Origin: Proteles cristata cristata
Taxonomy: Eukaryota; Chordata; Mammalia; Carnivora; Hyaenidae
Assembly: GCA_017311185.1 (NCBI GenBank)
Contig: JAESUZ010004905.1
Location: 186,001-250,000, forward strand
DNA: 64,000 nt
Direction of reading: 5' to 3'
Shown here: in pieces, positions 47,072 through 58,660 of the stretch
How positions within the stretch are numbered: position 1 is the stretch's first letter
Layout of the letters: every line of letters begins with the position of its first letter
The notes under the pieces: generated by a model
Seen by the model: the letters and a program-made list of their open reading frames with translations, nothing else
What the model was told of the DNA's origin: nothing
Database searches by the model: none
Translations under genes and position numbers: made by a program

Positions 47072-47278
47072 CTTTTTTTTTTAAGTTTATTTATTTTGAG
47101 AGAGAGAGAGAGACCACAGTGGGATAGAGGCAGAGAGAGAAGGGGAGAGAATTCCAATCAGGCTCCGTGCTTTCAGTGCAGAGCCTGAAGAGAGGCTCAA
47201 ACTCACAAACATGAGATTATGACCTGAGCTGAGATGAAGAGTTGGACGCTTAACCTTGACTGAGCCACCTGGGCACCC
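47072..47278 (-). mobile_element. SINEC feliform SINE
   Basis: Reversed element ending gggcaccc. Flanks acccattaattttct and atccattaattttct. Confidence 0.93.
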
Positions 47279-47370
47279 TTATCCATTAATTTTCTTAAGA
47301 AACCCTAAGAAAATAGAAATAAGTCCAGAAAGTCCTACATCTGACAAGAGATCTTGAAAGAGAACAGAGC

Positions 47371-47572
47371 CGGTTAAACATCCAACTTCAGATCAGGTCA
47401 TGATCTTACAGTTTGTGAGTTCAAGCCTCCCGTCGGGCTCTGGGCTGACAGCTTGGAGCCTGGAGTCTGCTTTGGATTCTATGTCTCCATCTCTCTCTGC
47501 CCCTCTCCGGCTCATACTTTGTCTTCTCTCTCTCTCTCTCAAAAATAAATAAACATTAAAATTTTTAAAAAA
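47371..47572 (+). mobile_element. SINEC_Fc SINE, 5'-truncated
   Basis: Starts inside the head at ggttaaacatcc. Perfect duplication agagaacagagcc flanks it, so the truncation happened during insertion. Confidence 0.93.
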
Positions 47573-47871
47573 GAGAGAACAGAGCCTAGTCAGAAGGAAA
47601 TTATAAAGATCTTCTACAACTGAAGATCCAGATTGAGTGTCACATCCTATGGAGTAAACAAACAAGCAAAATTCAACTCAACTAAAGACACATTACTGTG
47701 AAATTTCAGACTATTCTGGAAAAAAGAAGAGAGGTGAATGAAATATAGGCTTTGTCTTAAGTATCCCCAGAAGCACACCTCGAATCTGAGTACAAACAGT
47801 TTATTTGGGGGATGATGCCAAAGCAACCTTAGTAGGGAAGTAGTGAGACAGAGAGAAACAAGTAGCTTTTT

Positions 47872-48104
47872 TTATTTTATTTTAATTTTTTTATTTTTTT
47901 TTATGTTTTTATTTATTTCTAGGAGAGAGAGACAGTGTGAGCAGGGGAGGGTCAGAGAGAGAGGGAGTCACAGACTGAAACAGGCTCCAGGCTCTGAGCT
48001 GGCAGTCAGCACAGAGCCCGACGCGGGGCTCGAACCCACGAACCGCGAGATCATGACCTAAGCGAAAGTTGGACGCTTAACCGACTAAGCCACCCAGGCG
48101 CCCC
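47872..48104 (-). mobile_element. SINEC_Fc SINE, young subgroup
   Basis: Reversed, near-consensus, from poly-T/tttatttctagg to caggcgcccc. Flanks gagaaacaagtagcttt and gagaaacaagaagcttt. Confidence 0.96.
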
Positions 48105-49283
48105 GAGAAACAAGAAGCTTTAATGTGAACAACTGAGGCTTAGTCCCACAAGGGATCATTTGGACACAGGGTAGAACACACTTCAGAGCTGCTCCACCCA
48201 AAGGGCAGTAGCCCTCAGCTCCTTTAATCACTGGTTGAAGGCACTAAAGCTGCCCACCACTTCATCGTGTAGACGCATGGTGTTTATTGACTTCTAGGGC
48301 TAGAGAAAGCCCTTGGGCAAAGCTTCCTGGGCATGTACAGTAAGAAGCACGGAGCGTGCAGGAAAAGAGGACCAAGGAGGGGTAACAAATGGGCACAAAC
48401 AGCACCTGCTTCTGTCATGTGCAAAGAAAAGAAATCAAAATGACACCTGAATTCTGATAGTAACCCCAGATATTAGAGTACAGACAACAATGCCTTTAAA
48501 ACTCTTAGTGCAAGCTTTTCTCATCAGGGTTCTTAACTGGCCAAACTTTCAATTAAATTTGACAAAAGAATATAGTCGTTTTTACGTATTAGGTCCCATA
48601 TACTCTTTCTTAGGTATTGAAGGATATGCTCTGGCAAAAATGAAGGATTAAGCCAAAATAGAATCCCAGAAGCGAGATCCAACAAAAATGAGAAATACAG
48701 AGAATTGCCCATATTATGGCAAAAGGGAGGTCCCAGAATGGTAAGTGTATGGCAGAGCTGGTGAGTACGGTCAAAGATTCTAGAAGGGTGGTTTCTAAGA
48801 AAACATGAAGGGACAGATTAACAGACAGGTTTGACCACAGAGAATATTTCGTGGAAAAGTAGTTAAAGATGTGGGAGACGTGCTTAGATGTTCAAGGAAA
48901 TGAAGCAAATGAAGTAAAGGCAATTTTTAACTTTAGGAAAAAACAAAATGTAGAAGAAAGCAAGCGTAACCATCTTATACGGCTTAGTTCAGCCCTAATA
49001 ATGCAATCACTTAATACTGATTATGAAAAGAAAGCCTGTGCTATATTCATACTGAGCAGAGAGGCAGGGTATGAGAGACCTCTAGATCTTTGTTGACCAG
49101 ATGGAAAGTAAACTCTATTATCTAAAGTCGATGAATCAAGAACCCATGGTATAAGCATATTATTTAAATAGGAGAAGTAAATACCAGAAAGAACAACTAA
49201 ATTGGAAGGAGATGCCTGTGGGTAGCAGCATTGTAGCTAGAGGAGGGAAACACTGCTTTTTATGTATGTTAGTACTATTCTCT
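48105..49283. other. Intergenic unique sequence
   Basis: No repeat or gene recognised. A 75-codon frame at 48869-49096 shows no recognised domain. Confidence 0.45.
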
Positions 49284-49489
49284 TTTTTTAATGTTTTTAT
49301 TTATTTTTGAGAGATAGAGCAAGTGGGGGAGGGGCAGAGAGAGAGAGAGAGGGAGACACAGAATCCAAAGCAGGCTCCAGGCTCTGAGCTGTCAGCACAG
49401 AGCCCAGTGCGGGGCTGGAACCCACGAGCTGTGAGATCATGAGCTGAGCTGAAGTCTGACACCTAACTGAGTGAGCCACCCAGGCACCC
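49284..49489 (-). mobile_element. SINEC_Fc feliform SINE
   Basis: Reversed element ending caggcacccc. Flanks agtactattct and agaactattct. Confidence 0.94.
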
Positions 49490-49499
49490 CAGAACTATT

Positions 49500-50055
49500 C
49501 TTAAACCAGTTTATATGTAACTTGATACAAAATAAAAATTCCAAAAAAAGTTTTTTAATTCTAAAATTTGAAATGATAAAGGGCAAACTTGTGTATATTA
49601 TCTAAAGACAAAGATCATTCTTTCATTCAAGACACATTGGCAAACGACACTTTTCATGCAAGTCTAGATTATCTGTATAAATCTCCCTTGAGATCTCCAG
49701 ATAAAAGCTAATAAAGGCACAAGGTATATTTTGACAAACCATGATCCACCCTATGAATTATTTATCATATTATTATTTAACAGAAAACTGCCTTGGCAAG
49801 GGGTGGATTATGGTTATATTGTGGATGCACATGATTAATAAGCAGGGACCACTATATTTGATTTAATAAAATAATTCTGAACCAAAAGCTGAACACTTAA
49901 AAGCTGAAGTTACTTTATGAAGCTGCTTACTACATTAAAAAGGGAAAGAAGACCACTCTGATCCTACTACTTAGAGTCTTGCAAAAGCTGGCATTTCTGC
50001 ATGTGCATAGGAACACTGGGTTAAGCACATCCTATCTGGCAATTTAAAAATCCAA
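49500..50055. other. Intergenic unique sequence
   Basis: AT-rich; nothing recognised. Confidence 0.4.
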
Positions 50056-50059
50056 AAAG

Positions 50060-50275
50060 ATGGCACCTGGGTGGCTCAGTTGGTTAAGCATCTGACTCTT
50101 GGTTTCATCTCAGGTTGTGTTCTCATGGTTCCTGGAATGGAGCTCCACATCGGGCTCTCTGCTAACAGCACAAAGCCTGCTTGGGATTCTCTCTCTTCCT
50201 CACTCTCTGTCCCTCACCTACTATGTGCTCTCACTCACTCCCTCAAAATAAATAAACCTTATAGAAAAAAAAAAA
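50060..50275 (+). mobile_element. SINEC feliform SINE (first of tandem pair)
   Basis: ggcacctgggtggctcagtt head, older gactcttggtttcatctc body, aataaaccttatag tail and A-run. Confidence 0.92.
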
Positions 50276-50277
50276 GA

Positions 50278-50458
50278 GGGGTGCCTGGGTGCCTCAGTCA
50301 GTTAAGCGTCAGACCTCCACTCCACTCAGGTCATGATCTCATGGTTCACAAGTTCAAGCCCCACATAAGCCTCTATCTCCCTCTCTCTCTCTGCTCCTCC
50401 CCAGCTCTCTCTCTCTCTCTCTCTCAAAAATAAACAAACATTAAAAAAGGATTTTTTA
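50278..50458 (+). mobile_element. SINEC_Fc SINE (second of tandem pair), deleted middle
   Basis: ggggtgcctgggtgcctc head. The block between cccacataag and cctctatctccc is missing. aaaaatccaa occurs before the first element and after this one. Confidence 0.9.
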
Positions 50459-50510
50459 ATAAAAATCCAAGAAAGTGATTCCGTTGAGGGCCTTTTAAGT
50501 GACTCATATT

Positions 50511-50810
50511 GGGGTGCCTGGCTGGCTCAGTCAGAAGGACACATGGGGGCACTTGGGTGGCTCATTCAGTTAAGCATCTGACTTCAGATCAGGTCATGAT
50601 CTCACTGTTCATGAGTCTGAATCCCACATCAGGCTCTGTGCTGATACCTCAGAGCCTAGAGCCTGTCTCCCTCTCTCTCTGCCCCTCTCCCACTCACACT
50701 CTGTCTCTCTCAAACATAAATAAACATTAAAAATTAAAAAAAAAAAAAGCATCCAAGTTTCAGCTCCATGTTGGGTGTAGGGATTACCAAAATATATTAA
50801 CTTAAAAAAA
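50511..50810 (+). mobile_element. Short tRNA-Lys-type SINE split by a later SINE
   Basis: The head ggggtgcctggctggctc lies at 50511-50530. The remainder (ctccatgttgggtgtaggga and tail) lies at 50748-50810, after an inserted SINE. Confidence 0.75.
50545..50747 (+). mobile_element. SINEC_Fc SINE, nested in an older SINE
   Basis: ggggcacttgggtggctc head, full body, caaacataaataaacatt tail with A-run. Confidence 0.93.
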
Positions 50811-50817
50811 TGTGATT

Positions 50818-51022
50818 GGGGCATCTGAGGTCAATCAGTTAAGCGGTTAAGCCTCACACTCTTGATTTCAGCTCAGGTCATGATCTCACAGCAGTGAGAT
50901 CCAGCCCCACATTAGGCTCCACATTGGGCAAGAAGCCTACTTAAGATTCTCTCTCCCTCTCCCTCTGCCCCTCCCGCACATGCCTTCTCTCTCTCTCAAA
51001 AAAAAAAAAAATTTTTTTTAAG
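50818..51022 (+). mobile_element. SINEC feliform SINE, rearranged head
   Basis: The head reads ggggcatctgaggtcaatc, with cagttaagcggttaagc showing a small internal duplication. Full CT tract and A-rich tail. Confidence 0.88.
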
Positions 51023-51039
51023 AAAAAAAGTGATTCATG

Positions 51040-52040
51040 TTGACTACTCCTATGACAACACAGATTATATACCCCATGAAGGTAGTTCAAGAAGCTGAGA
51101 ATTCATCCAACTATGATACTGCTTCTTTTAAATTCTGTGAGTTGAAAAATCCATGACTATCACTTACTCATTTGCATTTTATGTAAGGAGGTTCCAGGCA
51201 AGCATCACCACACTTTCCCAGGGCAGCTTATGCCTGGAGGGAGCACTGGTGCCCCACCTCCACCAATGTTTTTAAAGGCTGGGCCAGAGATTCCGCAAGA
51301 AGCTCGCAACCTGACTTAAGGCTCTGCGTGAACATTCTGAGTTACCTGCTTTTGACACATATGCAAACGATGCCCCCCAACCCCCTCCTTCACTGATTAA
51401 GCAACACGGGGAGTTAAAAGCACGCTTACAGTCCTTGGATTCTGGGGACACGCTGCTCAGGAGAGAGGTGGCACCTGCTACCTCCACCTTGAAGATGTTG
51501 AAAGAATAACAGATTGGTAAAAACTGGAGGTGAGCAATCACGATGACTCCTCTGTGAGTTCACTCGTCATGGAGCACTAGGTGCCAGTGGCACAAAGGGA
51601 ATCTTTGAAAGGCTCAGGTCTCAAGCTGCTCCCAGCCCGGATACAGAGCAGGTGATTAGATACAATTCCTTACTGCCGCAGAGGGAAGAGCTCCCAGGGG
51701 CGGTAGCCGCCAGCCACAGGCCTCACTGAGCAGCGCTTGTCTTCATCGGATCCCTGCATCTCTTGCCCACAGATCCAGCTTTATTGCAGTACCGGTGCTG
51801 AAAGAGCCAAAGTTCGGAAGGACTGTGAAAATGCAAAATCTGCCTTGCCGTTGCCCAGGCTAGGGTAACAGTTACAGATGAAGACAGGCACACACAAAAA
51901 AGAATAGTATCTCTCCCAATGACACATTATAGCTGTAAAGTACCCAAACCCCCTTCTTCGCCAGACTTCTCCTTTCTACCTCACTGAAAGCTTTTGTTCT
52001 CGTTAGAGGCTAGATTATCAGAGTCATAGATTATCAGAAA
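51040..52040. other. Intergenic unique sequence, moderately GC-rich in part
   Basis: 51200-51900 is richer in GC than its surroundings but not a CpG island. No gene recognised. Confidence 0.4.
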
Positions 52041-52052
52041 TTTTGCTATTTT

Positions 52053-52297
52053 TTTTTAATTTTTTTCTAATGTTTTATTTATTTCTAGGAGAGAGAGAGA
52101 CAGCGTGAGCAGGGGAGGGTCAGGACAGCGTGAGCAGGGGAGGGTCAGAGAGAGAGGGAGTCACAGACTGAAACAGGCTCCAGGCTCTGAGCTGGCAGTC
52201 AGCACAGAGCCCGATGCGGGGCTCGAACCCACGAACCGCGAGATCATGACCTAAGCGAAAGTCGGATGCTTAACCGACTAAGCCACCCAGGCGCCCC
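52053..52297 (-). mobile_element. SINEC_Fc SINE, young subgroup, with internal duplication
   Basis: Reversed, near-consensus. A block of about 25 bp beginning gacagcgtgagcagggg occurs twice in tandem (about 52100-52149). Duplication agaaattttgctattt flanks the element. Confidence 0.96.
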
Positions 52298-52313
52298 AGA
52301 AATTTTGCTATTT

Positions 52314-53290
52314 AAAATTTATATCAGTAAGAAGGAAACATTCCATTCCTAGACACACAGAAGCTGTCTTGGTTTACAGTCTAGGTGCAAAGCTTCAGAA
52401 AAGAGGCCGTGGACTCAGCCTTACACATCTAAACTGTATAGTTTCCAAGGAAACAAAACTCCACCTAACAGTTTAGACCTAACATTGATCCCTTTACACG
52501 AGCCTGTTTTGCTTCGAGCCTGTCAAAATACTGCTTTGTTTAATTTCCTCCCTTCCCCCACATCTTCTCTTAACTCTTATCTCTTGTTTGGTCCTTTGGT
52601 GTGTAACCTCCCCCGTTGCAATGAGGTAATAAACCTGACTTTGTCAGATTATAGGTCTGTAGATGGGCTAGGACAGCATGAAACCAATGAGAACCTTGTT
52701 GATTTCCAAAATACCATCGTAACACTCCAGATAGCATAGCGTGTGCGGTATGACTACGGCAGGGGGGATAATTAGCAAATGTATACCTGAGGGAAATACA
52801 ATCATTTGGTAGCTTGGAATTTGATCCTGGACTTGAATTACAACGATGGAAACCTGAAAACAGCATTTTAAGAACTTTCAAGTCTCCTATTAAAAAAGAA
52901 AAGTAAGATACATGGAAAATTTGCATGCAGAGACAAAAAGTTCCTAAAGAAGAGTTTGGGCAAAGAGTTAACAACCTCAAAGGGCTGAATTCCTGGCCGA
53001 TTCACACTAATCCCAGAAGCATCAAACATGCTGTCTGCAGAGTCGTCCCTAGTCCTTCCTTTTCTGTACTCTGGTGGCACCTGGTGTTACACTGGTGCAT
53101 GGCGCCCACCACACGACAGCAGCCACCGTGGAGTTACCTGCTCCCTCCACTCATCTCACCTGGTTGACAGCAGGCCCTTGTCACTGCTTTGCAAATTCCT
53201 AGCACCTGACAGAATTCCTGACACATAAGAGGAGCTCAGTGTTGAATTGGCAAACCAATGAAGGAAAGGGAGATTGGAAGAAAGAAAAAG
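52314..53290. other. Intergenic sequence, possible old LTR relic
   Basis: A stretch near 52485-52660 has pyrimidine-rich sequence and ggtaataaacctgactttgt, which recalls an LTR R/U5 region. I cannot name a family. No gene seen. Confidence 0.25.
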
Positions 53291-53294
53291 GGTT

Positions 53295-53513
53295 AGATGC
53301 CTGGGTGGCTCAGCTGGTGAAGCGTCTGACTTCACCTCAGGTCATGATCTCACAGTTCATGAGTTCAAGCCCCGCATCAGGCTCTGAGCTATCAGCTCAG
53401 AGCCTGGAGCCTGCTTTAGATTCTCTCTCTCTCTGCCCACCCCCCCTCCCCCCGACTCATGCTCTGTCTCTCTCTGTCTCTCAAAAATAAATAAACATTA
53501 AAAAAAAAAAAAG
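53295..53513 (+). mobile_element. SINEC_Fc feliform SINE
   Basis: gatgcctgggtggctcagct head, full body, caaaaataaataaacatt tail with A13. No clear target duplication, unlike most copies here. Confidence 0.93.
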
Positions 53514-53518
53514 CAGTT

Positions 53519-54118
53519 GAACTTAAAGTTCAGAAAGGCAGTTGTAAGGGTCCATGGGATTGAAAATGACCTGCAAGCATTGTGACTAGAAGGAAAAGAT
53601 AGGTGAATATGGGCCTTTTGGGGGTGAGAAGAAGAAAAGACTTGTTCACTAAGAGGAAGTCTGAAACAAAGAAAAAGGAATCACCAAGAAATGTTTAAAA
53701 TTTTAAACCTACAACAGCGAGGAGGTGGATACCACAACTGGCATAAAGGAATCCTACGGTAGCCAATTTGTTCAGCTTTAGATAAGCAGCTTTTGCGAGG
53801 TCCTCGAAAAATCCAACATGCTTTTACACATGCAGAATTAGAGTCAATGCTCAAAATAGACTTGAGATTCCCTGGCATTGAGGCTGAAACTTTTTAAAAA
53901 AGTGGATGAACTCTCTAAGAAAGAGACTATGCCGTGAGTGGTTGAAGGACTGAAACCTCGAGAACCCACAGATCTCAAGGAAAGGAAGAAGGATAGCAAA
54001 GAAAAATATGTTCATGGAGGATCAGGGCTGTGCACCTGAACACCAGGGGGGATGAGAGAAGGAAAACCCAAGAGAATCACTTGGAAAACTATTAAGAACT
54101 TAAAGTTCAGAAAGGCAG
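53519..54118 (+). repeat. 577-bp segment bracketed by a perfect 23-bp direct repeat
   Basis: Identical 23-mers lie at 53519-53541 and 54096-54118 (each starting gaacttaaagttcag). The enclosed sequence is not recognised and has no A-tail at its right end. Confidence 0.8.
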
Positions 54119-54119
54119 C

Positions 54120-54223
54120 ATGTTACTGAATACAGCAAGCAATTACTTACAACAATCAATGGCTTTCCTCCAACTACAACCTGTTAGAAAATATAATGGA
54201 CAAAAGATCCCATTCACAATAGG

Positions 54224-54274
<51 letters not shown>

Positions 54275-54355
54275 GGGATAAACTTTCAAAATGTGTGGTA
54301 CTTTTATGAATTTATAAAAACTGAAAGATGGAAGATCTTAACAATGAGAAAACTT
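54120..54355 (+). mobile_element. L1 ORF2 fragment with a TA microsatellite
   Basis: atcaatggctttcctccaac, atcccattcacaataggaaa and gaaagatggaagatcttaac follow L1 ORF2 order. An A15 run and a (TA)n tract at about 54225-54275 sit between the parts. Confidence 0.65.
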
Positions 54356-54356
54356 C

Positions 54357-54560
54357 GGGGCACCTGGGTAGCTCAGTCAGTTAAGCCTTTAACTCTCAAT
54401 TCCAGCTCAGGTCATGATCTCCCAGTTTGTGAGATCAAGCCCTGCTGGGGACTCTGTGCTGACAGCACGGAGCCTGCTTGGGATTCTCTCTCTCCTCTCT
54501 CTGTCGCTCCCCAGCTCGCACACTTGTTCTCTCTCTGTCTCTCAAAAGAAATATAAACCT
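54357..54560 (+). mobile_element. SINEC feliform SINE
   Basis: ggggcacctgggtagctc head, full body, tctcaaaagaaatataaac tail. Confidence 0.92.
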
Positions 54561-54985
54561 TTAATGTTCTCCTTGGTCCTTGGATCTGTGATAAGGCCAT
54601 TGCAAATGTTTCCTCCTTAGCTCAAAATATTTCCACCCCCTGTGCAGATCAACTGTAACTATTCGTCTATGATCTTCGTAATCTTACTGAGACCAAATCT
54701 CCACTGCAAATTCTCACATTCTCTCACCTCTCTCAAAGCCTTGGAAGACAGCAGACCCTTAACCCTGGCCAAGAAATGGATCAAGAAAGAAAAAACAACC
54801 AGGCCATTGTGGCACTGATAAGCCAAAAGCCAAAATTCCACACGAGGCTCGTGTTTGGGGCTAGAGTTGTTCTAGTTCTAGAAATAAAAGTAACACCCCG
54901 CCTGATCAAAAGCAGAGAAGAGATAGTAGCAGGTGCCTGCATGGATGGATATTTGAATGTTCTTGGGCTTCCTTTTTCCTTGACA
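54561..54985. other. Intergenic unique sequence
   Basis: Nothing recognised. Confidence 0.4.
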
Positions 54986-55446
54986 TTTTTTAAATTTTTA
55001 TTATGTTTTTTATCATGGTAAATATACTCTTTAATTCCCACCACCTACTTCCATGATACCCCCACCAACCTCCCCTCTGGTAACCATCAATTTTTTCTGT
55101 ATAGTTAAGAGTCTGAGTCTTGCTTCTCAGTTTGTCTCTCTCATTTTTTCCCTTTGCTCATTTGTTTTGTTTCTTAAATTCCACGTATGAGTGATATCAT
55201 ATGGTATTTGTCTTTCTCTGACTTATTTCACTTAGCCATATACTCTCTAGCTTCGTCTGTGTTGTTGCAATTGGCAAGATTTCTTTCTTTTTATGGCTGA
55301 ATAATATTCCATTGTGTCTATATATACCACCTCCTCTTTATCCATTCATCTATAGATGACATTTGGGCTGCTTCCATAGTTTGGCTATTGTAAATTAATG
55401 CTGCCATAAACATAAGGGTGCACTTATCCTTTTGAATTAATTTTTT

Positions 55447-55568
55447 GGGAGCACCTGGGTGGCTTAGTCAGTTGAGCATCCAATTCTTGTTTTCAGCACA
55501 GGTCATGATCCCAGGGTCATGGGATTGAGCCCTGAGTAGGGCTCCACATTGAGCATGGAGCCTGCTAA

Positions 55569-55607
<39 letters not shown>

Positions 55608-55690
55608 CCTCCCTTCATCTGCCCCCTCCCCCTTGTATTCTCTCTGTCTAAAATAAAATAAAATGAAATGAAATAAAATAAAATAGAATT
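55447..55690 (+). mobile_element. SINEC older-type SINE within L1
   Basis: ggagcacctgggtggcttag head, ccagggtcatgggattgagc body, ctccacattgagcatggagc, long CT tract and an (AAAAT)n-like tail. Confidence 0.92.
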
Positions 55691-56659
55691 AGTAATTAGT
55701 GTTTTTATATTTTAGGAGCAAATACCCAGTAGTGTGATTGCTGGATCATAGGCTAATTCTATTTTTAACTTTTTGTGGAAACTCCATACTGTTTTCCAGG
55801 GTGGCTGCACCAATTTGAATTCCCACAAACAGTCCACAAATGTTCCTGCTTCTCCGCATCCTCACCAGCACTTGTTGTTTTCTTGACTTTTTTATTTTAG
55901 CCATTCTGAAAAGTGCAAACTAATATCTCCTTATAGTTTTGATTTGCTTTTCCCTGACAATGAATGATGTTGAGCCTCTTTTCATATGTAGGTTGGCCAT
56001 CTATATGTCTTCTTTGGAGAAATATCTGTTCATGTCTTCTGCCCATTTTTAATTGGATTATTTGGTTTTGGGGTATTGAGTTGTATCAGTTCTTTATATT
56101 TTTTGGATACAAACCCTTTATTGGATATGCCATTTGCAAATACCTTCTCCCATTCAATAAGTTGCCTTTTATTTTGTTGATTGTTTCTTTTGCTGTGCAG
56201 ACACTTTTTATTTTGATGTAGTCCCAATGGCTTATTTTTGCTTCTATTTCCCTTGCCTTAGAAAACATCTAGAAAAATGTTGCTATGGCCAATGTCAGAG
56301 AGATTACTGCCTGTGTCCTCTTCAAGGACTTTTATGGTGTCAGACCTCACATTTAAGTCTTTAATCCATTTTGAATTTTGTGTAGAGTGAAAGAAAATGG
56401 ACCACTTTCACTCTTCTGCATGTGGCTGTCCAGTTTTCCCAACACCATTTGTTGAAGAGACTGTCTTTTTCCTACTGCATGTTCATTCCTCCTTTGTCAA
56501 AGATTAATTGACCATATAATTATGGGTTTATTTCTGGATTTTTCTATTCTGTTACACTGATCTATTTTTATGCTAGTATCACACTATTGTAATTACTAAC
56601 ACTTTGTAATATAACTTGAAATCTGGAATTGTTTTTTGTTTGTTTTGTAGTTGTTTTTT

Positions 56660-56848
56660 TTAATGTTTTTTTTTATTATTTATTTTAGGAGAGAGAGAGA
56701 GACAGCGTGAGCAGGGGAGGGTCAGAGAGAGAGGGAGTCACAGGCTGAAACAGGCTCCAGTTTTGACGTGGGGCTCGAACCCACGAACTGTGAGATCATG
56801 ACCTAAGCGAAAGTCGGACGCTTAACCGACTAAGCCACCCAGGTGCCC
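56660..56848 (-). mobile_element. SINEC_Fc SINE, young subgroup, within L1
   Basis: Reversed element with young-subgroup ends. A block between ggctccag and gacgtggggctc is deleted. Duplication tgaaatctggaattg on both sides. Confidence 0.95.
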
Positions 56849-57620
56849 CTGAAATCTGGAATTGTGATACCTCCAGTTTTGTTTTTCTTTTTTACATTTT
56901 TTAACTTTTTTTCTTTTTTTTGAGGTTGCTTTGGCTCTCAAGGTCTTTTGTGGTTCCAAAGAAATTTTAGGATTGGTTATTCTAGTTCTGTGAAAAAATG
57001 CTCTTGGTATTTTCATGGGGATTACATTAAATATGTACATTGTTTGGGGTAGTATAAACATCTTAATAATATCTGTTCTTCTAACCCATGAGCATGGAAT
57101 GTCTTTCCATTTCTTTACCTTGAATTTCTTTCATCACTGTTTTATATTTTCAGAGTACAAGTCTTTCACTTCTTTGGTTAAGTTTATTCCTAGATATTTT
57201 ATTGCTTTTGGTGCAATTGTAAATGGGATTGTTTTCTTAATTTCACTTTCTACTGCTTCATTATTAATATGTAGGAGTGCAACAGATTTCTGTATACTGA
57301 CTTTGTATCCTGTGACTTTACTGAATGCATTTATCAGTTCTAGTAGTTTTTTTGTGGAGTCTTTAAGGTTTTCTATATATAGTATCATGTCATCTGCATA
57401 TAGTGAGAGTCTTCTTCATTACCAATTTGGATGCCGCTTATTTCTTTATGTTGGTCTAATTGCTGTGGCTAGGACTGCCAGTACGATGTTGAGTAAAAAT
57501 GGTGAGTGGACATCCTGGTCTTGTTCCTGACCTTGGGGGAAAAGCTCTCATTTTTTCACCACTGAGTATGATATTGGCTGTGGTTATTTCACATAAGGAT
57601 TTTATTATGCAATATTATGA

Positions 57621-58000
57621 GATTGGATGTGGACCTGAGAGAAAGGCAAAAAGGAAGTTCTGAGCTCTGTTTCCTTTCAACGAAGAAGCCCTTGGAGGGA
57701 AGCCGATGGAGACCTAGACTACATGAGGGTTGGAGGGCTTCGCAGGGACTGTGCAACAGAATACCCTTCTTGTAAACATCCTACCCTAGACTCCAGTAAA
57801 GTTACTAAATTCATAAAATGCATAGTTCAAGTAAAAGTTGTGTGTATGTGAGTGTGTAAAACTGCATAGAGTCAAATCAACAAGACAAACCAAGAAGCAG
57901 AAACAAAAGTATGGGCAGTAATGCCAAGAATTCACTGAGTGGGAGAAAGACTTCCAACTGCTTAGAGCAGAATCCAGGATACATTTACTAGCATCTCCAA
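57621..58000. other. Intergenic unique sequence
   Basis: Nothing recognised. Confidence 0.4.
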
Positions 58001-58003
58001 GGT

Positions 58004-58072
58004 CAGAGACTCTTTATCTCAGGGTCATGTGTTCAAGCCCCACATTGGGTGGGGATTACTTGAAAATAAAAG
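58004..58072 (+). mobile_element. Short tRNA-Lys-type SINE fragment
   Basis: gactctttatctcagggtca, gttcaagccccacattgggt and a short A-rich tail. The A-box half is missing. Confidence 0.75.
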
Positions 58073-58217
58073 CAATCAGTCAATATGAACAGACAGTTCT
58101 CCAAGATGGCAAATACGCATAAGAAAAGATGACCAATAACAAGCCCAGAAATAAATAAAACTATAATATGAACCTAAAACTATTCTAAAAATTGTCTATT
58201 AAAAAAACCTATATGGG

Positions 58218-58442
58218 GGGGGCGGCGCCTGGGTGGCTCAGTCTGTTGAGCATCTGACTTTGGCTCAGGTCATGATCTCACAGTTCATGGGTCTGAGCCC
58301 CGCATTGGGCCCTGTGCTGACAGCTCAGAGCCTGGAGCCTACTTCAGATTCTGTGTCTCCCTTTCTCTCTGACCCTCCCCTGCTCGTGCTGTATCTGTCT
58401 CTCTCTCTCAGAAATAAATAAAACATTAAAAAAAAATTTTTT
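58218..58442 (+). mobile_element. SINEC_Fc SINE (first of tandem pair)
   Basis: ggcgcctgggtggctcagtc head preceded by a G-run, full body. Duplication aaacctatatgggg at left and right. Confidence 0.94.
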
Positions 58443-58452
58443 TAAACCTATA

Positions 58453-58660
58453 TGGGGCAGCTGGGTGGCTCAGTCAGTTAAGCATCCAACTTTGGCTCAG
58501 GTCATGATCTTGTGGTTCGCGAGTTCAAGCCCCACATTAGGCTCTGTGCTGACAGCTCAGAGCCTGGAGCCTGTTCAGATGCTGTGCCCCCCTCTCTCTC
58601 TGCCCCTCCTCCACTTGTGCCCCCCCCCTCAAAAATAAATAAAACATTTTAAAAAACTAT
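58453..58660 (+). mobile_element. SINEC_Fc SINE (second of tandem pair)
   Basis: ggggcagctgggtggctc head, full body, tcaaaaataaataaaacatt tail. Begins at the duplicated target of the first. Confidence 0.94.

Larger units (their letters stand above)
54986..57620 (-). mobile_element. L1 3' portion, antisense, carrying two SINEs
   Basis: On the minus strand, L1 ORF2 reverse-transcriptase-domain sequence (57134-57388: ENLKDSTKKLLELINAFSKV and following) leads through the ORF2 C-terminus at about 55700-56600 to a 3' UTR near 55000. Frames are broken by stops and indels. It is 5'-truncated near 57600. SINEs at 55447 and 56660 inserted later. Confidence 0.92.

Noticed and set aside
52485..52660. 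LTR of an endogenous retrovirus
   Set aside because: ggtaataaacctgactttg is suggestive, but no LTR ends, TATA box or internal retroviral sequence can be seen, so it is listed only as a weak possibility.
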